Positions 1 to 7,462 of a DNA stretch of 15,285 nucleotides are shown piece after piece. This DNA is from DATKWF01 sp035529715 (GTDB taxonomy: Bacteria; Chloroflexota; Dehalococcoidia; Dehalococcoidales; RBG-16-60-22), in contig DATKWF010000125.1 of NCBI GenBank assembly GCA_035529715.1, positions 1 through 15,285 of the forward strand. The letters run 5' to 3'. The position numbers and the translations under genes are program-made. Below the pieces are notes generated by a model, which saw only the letters and a list, made by a program, of their open reading frames with translations, was not told where the DNA came from and searched no databases. How positions within the stretch are numbered: the stretch's first letter is position 1; every line of letters starts with the position of its first letter.

Positions 1-1
1 T

Positions 2-1012
2 GGTGGGGGGGAAAGGTGGGGGGTAAATATAAGCTATTATAATCAGCGGAAGCAACTGGGCACGGCTGATGCAGTTAGAATGGTTGAAAACTTGGTGGAC
101 GAAAAGTTTCTGGTAATAAACGGGGATATTTTCGTTGACCGGAAAGGCATTAAGAAATTAGCCGGTAAGAGCAGCAATACGCTGAGTATCATTGAGGTTG
201 ATGATGCTAGGGGTTTGGGAATGGTTGAGTTAAGCAAAGGCCGGGTAGTCCGCCTTCATGAGAAAACGGAAAAGCCTCCGTCGAGACTGGCAAATGCGGG
301 TCTATACCTGTTTACTCCGGATATATTTGAGGCTCTATCCCAGACTCCAAAATCTCCGCGGGGGGAATACGAGATAACCGGTTCTCTACAACTGATGATA
401 GACAAAGGACATCAGGTTTCTTCTCTGAAGATTAGTCACTGGCTTGACATTAGCTATCCCTGGGATTTATTGCCCGTTAATGAATCACTGCTGGCCGGAA
501 TCAAGCCGCAGAACCTGGGCGATGTGGAAGAGAATGTGGTAATGAAGGGTATCGTCTCAGTTGGTGAGGGCACCGTAATAAGGTCAGGTTCTTATATAGT
601 TGGCCCGGTGATAATCGGGCAGAACTGTGACATTGGCCCGAACTGCTATATCCGTCCCAATACCGCCATTGGGGATAGTTGCCATATTGGGAATGCGGTG
701 GAGGTAAAGAACTCAATAATTATGAAAGGTACCAAGTTTCCCCACCATAACTATGTGGGTGACAGCGTTATCGGTGAGGACTGCAATTTTGGTGCTGGTA
801 CCAAGATTGCCAACCTGAGGCTGGATAAGCAGGAGATATGGGTTGCTGATATAAATACCAGGCGGCGCAAGCTGGGGGCTATTATCGGCGACGGGGTTGA
901 AACTGGAATTAATGCCTGCATTAATATTGGCAGTATGATTGGCAATAATACTCTTATCGGGCCAGGGGCTGTAGCCAGTGGGGTTATTTTGCCGGATTCA
1001 AGGGTATTTTAA
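2..1012 (+). CDS. Bifunctional GlmU-like sugar-1-phosphate nucleotidylyltransferase/acetyltransferase, 5'-truncated by the window edge
   Basis: The frame is open back to base 2. The residues before the first ATG (base 80) still align with the downstream paralogue: GVNISYYNQRKQLGTADAV here against GVNITYVTQGKQLGTAHAL there. The ATG at 80 is therefore internal, and about 65 N-terminal residues, including the nucleotide-binding loop, lie outside the window. Visible parts in order are the LGTA loop, VINGD with the metal-binding Asp, the WLDISYPWDLL motif typical of archaeal-type GlmU, then left-handed beta-helix hexapeptide repeats to the end. The C-terminal part keeps HHNYVGDS, GAGT and ANLR, which match the acetyl-transfer region of archaeal-type GlmU. 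By family it would make UDP-GlcNAc or a related sugar in the cytoplasm. It is first in an operon with a paralogue (10-base gap) and glmS. The substrate cannot be told from sequence. Confidence 0.85.
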   Translation, partial: GGGERWGVNISYYNQRKQLGTADAVRMVENLVDEKFLVINGDIFVDRKGIKKLAGKSSNTLSIIEVDDARGLGMVELSKGRVVRLHEKTEKPPSRLANAGLYLFTPDIFEALSQTPKSPRGEYEITGSLQLMIDKGHQVSSLKISHWLDISYPWDLLPVNESLLAGIKPQNLGDVEENVVMKGIVSVGEGTVIRSGSYIVGPVIIGQNCDIGPNCYIRPNTAIGDSCHIGNAVEVKNSIIMKGTKFPHHNYVGDSVIGEDCNFGAGTKIANLRLDKQEIWVADINTRRRKLGAIIGDGVETGINACINIGSMIGNNTLIGPGAVASGVILPDSRVF

Positions 1013-1022
1013 GGGGGTAGGT

Positions 1023-2198
1023 ATGAAACAAGCAGTGATTCTAGCGGCGGGTGAAGGGCAGAGACTTAGACCATTCACCGTTAATCGGCCCAAGGTTATG
1101 CTCTCCATAGCTGACAAGCCGATACTGCAGTACGTGGTGGAATCGTTAGCTCAGAACGGCATTCGTAATATTGTGCTTGTAGTTGGTTATAGAAAAGACC
1201 AGGTTTTTGATTATATGGGCTCGGGAAATCAATTTGGCGTCAACATAACCTATGTGACTCAGGGGAAGCAACTGGGCACGGCTCATGCCCTGGCCCAGGC
1301 CAAAGGGGTGACCGAGAATGAATTTCTGGTTCTGCCCGGAGACAATTTAATTCAGGCTGATACCATTGCCCAGTTTGTCACTCTGGAGCCGGAAGCGGTG
1401 CTGGTAAAAAGGGTAGATAACCCGGGAGGATATGGAGTGGTGACTATGGACGGAGGTATGGTTACCGAAATCGTCGAAAAGCCTGAAGAGGCCAGGAGCA
1501 ATATAGTAAGTACCGGTATTTATTCTTTCACTACCGAAATTTTCAACTTTATTGAACCTGAATTGAATATTCCTGATGTGGTAAACAATATGATCACCCA
1601 TGGCCATCATATTGATGCCAGAGAAACAGAGGGTACCTGGCTTGATGTAATCTACCCGTGGGATATATTGGACCTTAATGACGCTATTCTACGGCAGATT
1701 CAGGCCAGCTCGGGCGGCACCATTGAGGCAGGTGTTTCACTAAAGGACCAGGTCTCGGTGGGGAAAAATACGGTAATACGGTCTAACTCCTATGTGGCTG
1801 GCCCGGTGGTCATCGGGGATGGTTGTGACATAGGCCCCAATGTCTGTATACTACCGGCCACCAGTATTGGCAACAATGTGGTTATTTCACCGTTTACTCA
1901 TATTAAAAACAGTGTTATTGGTGATGATGTTAATATCAGCGCCGGTTGCATTATACAGGATTCAGTTATTGATAAAGGCTGCATTATAAAGGGGCACTTT
2001 ATGGCTTGCAGCGGTCAGGATGAGATTAAGGTTAATCATGAGCACTATCTGGTGAGCATGGGGGCGATGCTGGGTGAAGGCTGTAGCCTGGGCAATAATG
2101 TGGTCGCTCAGCCTGGTGTCATTGTCGGTAACTATACTCAGGTTCAGTCGCTGAAGCTGATTAGTGGCCGGCTCCCCGACCGGAGCATGGTATTTTGA
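1023..2198 (+). CDS. GlmU-like sugar nucleotidylyltransferase with divergent beta-helix C-terminus
   Basis: This 391-residue protein starts at ATG 1023, behind a G-rich ribosome site (AAGGGGGTAGGT). An upstream in-frame ATG at 978 lies inside the previous gene and adds residues unlike the family. The N-terminus has the pyrophosphorylase signature LAAGEGQRLRPFT with RPKVML (residues 7-26), LGTA at about 84 and LPGDN at about 104, all expected for a sugar-1-phosphate nucleotidylyltransferase. WLDVIYPWDIL (about 206-216) marks the archaeal-type GlmU subgroup. Hexapeptide repeats run from about 240 to 380. Unlike its neighbour it lacks HHNYVGDS and GAGT/ANLR; the region reads KGHFMACSGQDEIKVNHEHY instead. 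Acetyltransferase activity is therefore doubtful. It may supply only the nucleotidyl-transfer step, act on another sugar, or pair with the upstream paralogue. It shares a 20-bp identical stretch with that gene at the LGTA codons. Confidence 0.88.
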   Translation: MKQAVILAAGEGQRLRPFTVNRPKVMLSIADKPILQYVVESLAQNGIRNIVLVVGYRKDQVFDYMGSGNQFGVNITYVTQGKQLGTAHALAQAKGVTENEFLVLPGDNLIQADTIAQFVTLEPEAVLVKRVDNPGGYGVVTMDGGMVTEIVEKPEEARSNIVSTGIYSFTTEIFNFIEPELNIPDVVNNMITHGHHIDARETEGTWLDVIYPWDILDLNDAILRQIQASSGGTIEAGVSLKDQVSVGKNTVIRSNSYVAGPVVIGDGCDIGPNVCILPATSIGNNVVISPFTHIKNSVIGDDVNISAGCIIQDSVIDKGCIIKGHFMACSGQDEIKVNHEHYLVSMGAMLGEGCSLGNNVVAQPGVIVGNYTQVQSLKLISGRLPDRSMVF

Positions 2199-2242
2199 AA
2201 ATATCAGTTATGGAATGATAACTTAATGGAGAGATTTTAATT

Positions 2243-4027
2243 ATGTGCGGTATCGTCGGTTATATTGGTGAGAGACAGGCTCAGCCTATTCTGCTTAACT
2301 GCCTGCATCGGCTGGAGTACCGGGGCTATGATTCCTGCGGGATAGCTGTATTGGGAGGTGCTGTTGAGATATACAAGGATGCAGTCAGGGTGAAAGCACT
2401 GGCGAATACAGCGCCATCGCTTAACGGTATCGTTGGTATCGGTCATACCAGATGGGCGACCCACGGTGAGCCATCTAAGGCAAATGCTCACCCGCACTGT
2501 GATTGCACCGGCAAAATTGCCGTGGTGCACAATGGCGTGATAAATAACTTCCAGAAATTAAGACAGCAGCTAGCCAGTGAGGGGCACAATTTTGTTTCGG
2601 AAACAGATACCGAGGTAATCCCTCATCTTATTGAGAAATATTATGACGGTGATTTGGCAAAGGCGGTGGAGGCGGCTCTTCACGAGCTGGAGGGCTCCTA
2701 TGCCATTATCGCATTGGTGAGTGGCGAGTCCAGATTGGTAGTCGCCAGGAAGGATGGTCCGTTGGTTATCGGCGTGGGCGACCGGGAGAACTTTATTGCC
2801 TCAGATGTGCCGGCAATGCTGGATTACACCAATAGAGTTATCTATCTGGAAGATGATGATATTGCGATTGTCAGCCCGGATAATATTGAGGTTAGAAGGC
2901 ATGGGGTGGAGGTTGACCGAAAAGAGCATAAGATTTCCTGGAGTGTGGAAGATGCTCAAAAGGCGGGCTATGAGCACTTCATGCTTAAGGAGATTCATGA
3001 GCAGCCGAAAGTGATACGGGATACCATTGCGGGGTATGTATCGGCAACTGAGAAAGGGGCCGATTTAGCCCTGTTGGGAGATGTGGGATTGGAGGGTATG
3101 CTCATTCTGGCCTGCGGCACTTCCTATCATGCTGCCTTGATAGGCAAGTACATTCTTGAGGAGCTGGTCAGGGTTCCGGTAAAGGCTGAGCTGGCTTCTG
3201 AGTTCAATTATTATGGTCATACGCCAGTCAGAAGCCGGGCAATCGTCATTACCCAGTCTGGTGAAACGGCAGACGTGATTAAAACAATAAGAAGGATGAG
3301 AGAAGCCGGGTGCTGGGTGGTAGCGGTCACCAATGTGGTGGGTAGTACCGCCAGCCGGATTGCCGACCAGATTATTTATACCCGGGCGGGTCCGGAAATA
3401 AGTGTGGCGGCAACCAAGAGCTTTATAGCCCAGCTTATGGCGTTATACTGGCTGGCCTTACCATATTCTAAAATTGATATTAGAAAACTGGATAACCTCA
3501 TCACCGGGCTGAGACAATTGCCGGGTAAAGTCCAGCAGGTCCTGGATAACGAGTCGGCAATTGCGGAGCTTGCCCGGCAGCTGGCAAGCTGTGAAAACGT
3601 ATTCTTTATCGGCAGGGGGATTAATTTTCCAGTAGCCCTTGAGGGTGCGCTTAAATTAAAGGAGGTTTCCTATATTCACGCCGAGGGCTATGCGGCTGGA
3701 GAGCTGAAACACGGTCCTTTTGCCTTGCTGGGTAGCAATACGCCGGTGGTGGCTATCGTGGCTCAGGACAATACTTATGAGCCCATGCTGACCAATATCA
3801 AGGAGGTCAAGGCAAGACGGTCTCCGGTGATCGCCGTGGTTGAAGAGGGTGACGAGGTTATCGGGGAGCTGGTTGATTCAGTTATTACTGTGCCCAAGGT
3901 TGACGCTATCTTTTCTCCGGTGGTAAATACGGTAGCCCTGCAACTACTGGCCTACTATACGGCTAAACATAGAGGCTGTCCCGTAGATTTCCCGCGGAAT
4001 CTAGCTAAAAGCGTAACCGTGGAGTAG
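2243..4027 (+). CDS. glmS: Glutamine-fructose-6-phosphate aminotransferase (isomerizing)
   Basis: GlmS makes glucosamine-6-phosphate from fructose-6-phosphate and glutamine, the entry step to UDP-GlcNAc. The 594-residue length is typical. The N-terminal glutamine amidotransferase domain begins MCGIVGYIGE, so Cys2 is the N-terminal nucleophile after Met removal. RGYDSCGIAV and GHTRWATHGEPS follow, all family hallmarks. Two SIS sugar-isomerase domains follow at about 285-415 and 455-585, with CGTSYHAALIGKY, ITQSGETADVIKT and KEVSYIHAEGYAAGELKHGP. The C-terminus DFPRNLAKSVTVE is the conserved family tail. A GGAGAG ribosome site sits about 10 bases before the ATG. It follows the GlmU-like gene by 44 bases on the same strand, so co-transcription is likely. 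That gap is too short for a glmS ribozyme. It ends 11 bases from the convergent DUF58 gene. Confidence 0.98.
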   Translation: MCGIVGYIGERQAQPILLNCLHRLEYRGYDSCGIAVLGGAVEIYKDAVRVKALANTAPSLNGIVGIGHTRWATHGEPSKANAHPHCDCTGKIAVVHNGVINNFQKLRQQLASEGHNFVSETDTEVIPHLIEKYYDGDLAKAVEAALHELEGSYAIIALVSGESRLVVARKDGPLVIGVGDRENFIASDVPAMLDYTNRVIYLEDDDIAIVSPDNIEVRRHGVEVDRKEHKISWSVEDAQKAGYEHFMLKEIHEQPKVIRDTIAGYVSATEKGADLALLGDVGLEGMLILACGTSYHAALIGKYILEELVRVPVKAELASEFNYYGHTPVRSRAIVITQSGETADVIKTIRRMREAGCWVVAVTNVVGSTASRIADQIIYTRAGPEISVAATKSFIAQLMALYWLALPYSKIDIRKLDNLITGLRQLPGKVQQVLDNESAIAELARQLASCENVFFIGRGINFPVALEGALKLKEVSYIHAEGYAAGELKHGPFALLGSNTPVVAIVAQDNTYEPMLTNIKEVKARRSPVIAVVEEGDEVIGELVDSVITVPKVDAIFSPVVNTVALQLLAYYTAKHRGCPVDFPRNLAKSVTVE

Positions 4028-4040
4028 CTGCCACTTTTTT
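4019..4040 (+). terminator. Probable intrinsic terminator of the glmU-like/glmS operon
   Basis: GTGGAG-tag-CT(G)CCAC can fold into a 6-bp stem with one bulged G, followed directly by six T. It overlaps the glmS stop codon and runs two bases into the end of the convergent DUF58 gene. The stem is short, so strength is uncertain. The T-run is on the + strand only, so it would not serve the opposing operon. Confidence 0.45.
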
Positions 4041-5631
4041 ATTTGATTTCTATAGGTATAGTGGTAAATTCTCTTCTGGCTAGCTTCTCAGTGGTTATCA
4101 GCACCGCTTCGGCATCATTATTCATTTGGGATATCAGTGCGATAATTGCCCGGGCCGGGGCATGCTTAATAACCGTTGACAGCGCCAGGGTAACCGGCTG
4201 GTTCTTAGCCGCCTTTTCTATGGCCTGGTATTCAAAGTTGAGCACGCCGAGTAACCGCTGAGCCGGTTCTGACGTTGCCTGCTTGAGCTGGGCGATATCT
4301 CGCCTGAGTTTGCTGATGTCAGGTAATTGCAGGAAACGGTGAGTGAATTTCACCGAGGTAATGTCCTTTATTAGTGCGAGCGTTTGCTTGACGATTTCCC
4401 CGGGGTCGGTGACAGCGGTGGTAAGGACAACCTTCTGGTGGTTGTAGACAGCCAGTGCGGTAGGTATTGCCTCCCGGGCGAGGGTTAATGCTGTCGTGAT
4501 TAGATTGAAGGCCAGCTTATCGGCGGCTTCAGCGTCAGTGACCGAGAGGTTGACGGCTATTATCGCTGCCGGTTTACCAGCCTCAATATATTCTTTGGTT
4601 ATTATCTGGCTCAATTTGAGAGTATGTTTCCAGTCTATATCCTTTAGCTGGTCACCGGGCTGGTAATTTCGGCTGTCATAGTATTCTACTCCCTTTTTCG
4701 GCATTAGCCTGGCTTCAGCTAGTAGCAGGCTATCTGCAGTCGCTCCGGCTTCTGTCTGCTCAAGATATCGCATTGCCAGCCACTCGGCATACTTTGCCCT
4801 TGGGATTACCTGCAACTCTATCGGCTCAATTAGCTGATTCACCTGGATAAAGCCCCATGGGTCCATGACTGATACCTGAAGCTGGAGGTGAGCCGGGCCG
4901 GACAGTGGTGGAGTGATGGTGAGGTTTAGCTCTTCCTTTCTGGCTTTACTTAAAGTAAAGCTCCGCGGTGTGACCTTGACCCACGGGTCAGCGGCGATAA
5001 TTATATTATATAGCCTTACGGGTGCCTTACTTGTTGCATGCAGGGAAATATTAATAGTAGTACCGGCAATAACCCGCTTACGCAGGGTAGTAATATCAAG
5101 GGGTGTTCGGCCGACGGTAAGGTTTACTCCTATCAGGACTGCCAGCAGATAAAGGACAAATAAGATACTGGTGAGCAGCAGGGCAGTATTATTAAGGATA
5201 AGCGACACTATCAGCATCGCAAACGTGGTAGTAAGTAGAGTCTTGGAGAGAGAGGTGAGGTTTTGTCCTTTAAGTCTTCCCCTGGCAAAGGTGCTTAGAA
5301 TCTGGGCATTTTGCCTCAGGTCACAGTCCAGGAGGTATATGACGGGGAGAATGGATATTGCCGTTATGATTTGTGCTATTGTCAGCGGCCCGCTTGCATT
5401 CGGCGATAAGAAGTTGAAAAGCGGTTCCATTACCAGCGGCAGCAGGAATACAGTCGCCACGGCAATAACTGTCCTGAGCCTTGGTGGCGGGGGGCGCCGG
5501 GTGATAAATAGTATCATCAGCAGCCAGCCCAGTGACAGCAGGGAATAAGGCAGCGCTGCCAGGATGGTTGCTGCCAGGAGCACCAGCAGCACATATATTT
5601 GACATAATAACCTGGGTGACAGTTTATTCAT
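4039..5631 (-). CDS. DUF58-family membrane protein of the MoxR operon
   Basis: A 530-residue membrane protein. Hydrophobic segments lie at about 8-45 (probably two), 52-70, 85-103 and 131-170. A beta-rich region follows at about 175-275. The DUF58 signature is at about 315-345: YYDSRNYQPGDQLKDIDWKH, close to the family pattern Y-x-x-G-D-x-x-R-x-I-x-W. The part after it has a VWA-like alpha/beta character. DUF58 proteins are nearly always encoded beside a MoxR ATPase; exact functions are mostly unknown, and proposed roles are in membrane complex assembly or envelope maintenance. The start codon overlaps the moxR stop by 4 bases (ATGA), so the two are likely translationally coupled. It is the last gene of the six-gene operon. 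No obvious terminator was seen on this strand beyond the stop. Confidence 0.88.
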   Translation of the reverse strand: MNKLSPRLLCQIYVLLVLLAATILAALPYSLLSLGWLLMILFITRRPPPPRLRTVIAVATVFLLPLVMEPLFNFLSPNASGPLTIAQIITAISILPVIYLLDCDLRQNAQILSTFARGRLKGQNLTSLSKTLLTTTFAMLIVSLILNNTALLLTSILFVLYLLAVLIGVNLTVGRTPLDITTLRKRVIAGTTINISLHATSKAPVRLYNIIIAADPWVKVTPRSFTLSKARKEELNLTITPPLSGPAHLQLQVSVMDPWGFIQVNQLIEPIELQVIPRAKYAEWLAMRYLEQTEAGATADSLLLAEARLMPKKGVEYYDSRNYQPGDQLKDIDWKHTLKLSQIITKEYIEAGKPAAIIAVNLSVTDAEAADKLAFNLITTALTLAREAIPTALAVYNHQKVVLTTAVTDPGEIVKQTLALIKDITSVKFTHRFLQLPDISKLRRDIAQLKQATSEPAQRLLGVLNFEYQAIEKAAKNQPVTLALSTVIKHAPARAIIALISQMNNDAEAVLITTEKLARREFTTIPIEIK

Positions 5632-6578
5632 GACTCTATTTTTGGCACCGGAACCTCATTAGCTATATTATTGATAATGGCCTCGGGAGTAATATCCTCC
5701 ATCTCAGCTTCGGCACTGATTCGGATGCGGTGGCAAAGTGCCGGGATAAGCAACCTCTTCACATCATCGGGAATAGCAAAGTCTCTTCCCTGCGTAAAGG
5801 CTAATCCCCTTGCCCCTTTAAACAGAGCGATGCTACCTCTGGGGCTGGGACCAAGTGACAGGTCTGGGTGGTGGCGCAGTCTATCAATTATATCAACGAT
5901 GTAGTGGCGGATGCTCTCAGCGATATGTACCTTCTTGACCTGTTGTTGAAGCTGGATAATATCGTCGGTGGTAGCCGCTGGTGAAATTTGCGGATCTGAA
6001 ATTTCGTCAATATCTTTTAGTATCTGAGCTTCATCTTCTTTATCGGGAAAGCCGCTCCATATTCGGAACATAAATCGGTCGGCCTGGACCTCGGTAAGGG
6101 GGGATGTCCCGGCGCCACCGTAAGGCAACTGGCTGGCGATGACGATGAAAGGCTGTTCCAGGGTGTGGGTTTCTCTCTCAATGGTAACCTGGTGCTCCTG
6201 CATAGCCTCAAGCAGGGCGGACTGGGTGCGGGGGGTAGTCCGGTTCAGCTCGTCAGCCAGCAGCACATTGGCAAAGATGGGTCCGGGTATGAATTTAGAG
6301 CTTCCGTCCGGTTGATACAGATAGAAGCCCAGGATATCGGTTGGCAGCCTGTCTGGCGTCCCCTGTACCCTCTTGAAACTGCCACCAATGACCCGGGCAA
6401 AGGTACGGGCAGTGGTAGTCTTGGCAGTGCCAGGTAGACCCTCAATAAGCACATGCCCCTGACTCAGCAGGGCTATCAGCAGGAGTTCCTTTATCTCGTC
6501 TTTACCAATTACTACCTTGGATACTTCAGCGGTGATGTTGCTCAGTATTTCTTGTTTCTTATCCGACGGTGTGGTCAA
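5628..6578 (-). CDS. MoxR-family AAA+ ATPase
   Basis: MoxR ATPases act as chaperone-like AAA+ machines, usually with VWA or DUF58 partners. From the chosen start, Walker A (GLPGTAKTT) is at about residues 47-55 and Walker B (VLLADELNR) at about 105-113, followed by TTPRTQSALLEAMQE. The TEVQADRFMFRI block is the usual MoxR sensor/arginine region. A C-terminal lid follows (LSLGPSPRGSIALFKGARGLA). A TTG start at 6578 is preferred over ATG at 6599. AAAGGAGAG sits 4 bases before the TTG, the TTG overlaps the previous stop as TTGA, and the ATG has no ribosome site. The predicted length is 316 residues (323 from the ATG). It sits between the DUF4350-like and DUF58 genes with 4-base overlaps on both sides. 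Confidence 0.93.
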   Translation of the reverse strand: MTTPSDKKQEILSNITAEVSKVVIGKDEIKELLLIALLSQGHVLIEGLPGTAKTTTARTFARVIGGSFKRVQGTPDRLPTDILGFYLYQPDGSSKFIPGPIFANVLLADELNRTTPRTQSALLEAMQEHQVTIERETHTLEQPFIVIASQLPYGGAGTSPLTEVQADRFMFRIWSGFPDKEDEAQILKDIDEISDPQISPAATTDDIIQLQQQVKKVHIAESIRHYIVDIIDRLRHHPDLSLGPSPRGSIALFKGARGLAFTQGRDFAIPDDVKRLLIPALCHRIRISAEAEMEDITPEAIINNIANEVPVPKIES

Positions 6579-7462
6579 TGTTCTCTCCTTTCGTGCCATA
6601 AAGGCATCAGCGTTATAGTCAGTGCTGCTATCACTAGAGTCAGGCTTCCCACCGGGGTGACGAGAGCGTTACGGAGGTAAGCCAGCAGTTCCTTGGTCTG
6701 ATTCAGATTTGATGGTGGCAGATGTGATTGGTCAATGAGCAGTTCGGTTGTGGTGGTGGCGGCAATGTTTTGAATGAAGTGGTCATTGCTTTCTATAGCC
6801 TGCATGCTGTTGATGAATAGACTGGGGTCGGCAACGAGTATTACCTGACCGCTGCCCAGGTTATGGCGGGAGATTACCGGAAGCGGACCGGTAGGTTCAT
6901 CGCCATTCCATGCCTGGTTGCCATCCAGGTCGATGAAGCTGAATGAGGAGGACAGGGCAAGGATATTATCATCTTCAACATCAGTGAGGCAGGTGGCATG
7001 GTTAAGCACCAGTCCCTCGGCATCGATGGTTATCGGACTGGAGGTGAGATTAAATATCTGCGGGAACCGTTTATTTTTATAATTGGCTAACGGGTCAAGG
7101 AGTGGCTGCCCGGAGAAGCTTGCCTTGAGTCCCAGGTATTCCAGGGCTTGATTGCCGTAGCCATAGTCATCAGCCAGCACCAGGGTTCCCCCTTTACTGA
7201 CGAATTCATTCAGTGCTTCCAGTTCGTCAGGACTGAAATCAAGATAGGGGATGAGGATAAGAGTTGCCCCTCGGGGTGATGCGGGGAGGTCGGACAGGGA
7301 TGCTATTGGGGAGACCGGGCAACTTAAGCTTACATCCTTGGTGCCGTTCCAGAACGGGTTATCGGTGTGGAAGTCATCATCTGACGGGAAGAGCCATAAT
7401 ACCGCGATTAATATGATGACGGTGACCATGGTGACTGTCAGTATGTATTTACGCAGTTTCAC
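6575..7462 (-). CDS. DUF4350-type membrane-anchored protein
   Basis: The predicted protein has 295 residues. One N-terminal membrane segment (YILTVTMVTVIILIAVLWLF, about 6-25) is followed by an extracytoplasmic domain of about 230 residues and a C-terminal membrane segment just before PLWHERREH. The soluble part contains GATLILIPYLDFSPDELEALNEFVSKGGTLVLADDYGYGN. This is the DUF4350 / class-I-glutamine-amidotransferase-like fold seen in MoxR operons, where a catalytic site is not expected. The start is taken as GTG 7462: GAGGAG lies 6 bases upstream, and the frame upstream of it is just the tail of the previous gene read out of frame. It overlaps that gene by 14 bases and moxR by 4, so translational coupling is likely. 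The family assignment rests on pattern and context. Confidence 0.78.
   Translation of the reverse strand: MKLRKYILTVTMVTVIILIAVLWLFPSDDDFHTDNPFWNGTKDVSLSCPVSPIASLSDLPASPRGATLILIPYLDFSPDELEALNEFVSKGGTLVLADDYGYGNQALEYLGLKASFSGQPLLDPLANYKNKRFPQIFNLTSSPITIDAEGLVLNHATCLTDVEDDNILALSSSFSFIDLDGNQAWNGDEPTGPLPVISRHNLGSGQVILVADPSLFINSMQAIESNDHFIQNIAATTTTELLIDQSHLPPSNLNQTKELLAYLRNALVTPVGSLTLVIAALTITLMPLWHERREH

Noticed and set aside
80..1012. ATG at 80 as the real start of the first GlmU-like gene
   Set aside because: Homology to the paralogue continues upstream to base 2, and no ribosome site precedes base 80.
2199..2242. glmS ribozyme/riboswitch
   Set aside because: The gap is only 44 bases, too short for the ribozyme core, and holds just a 5-bp GTTAT/ATAAC inverted repeat.
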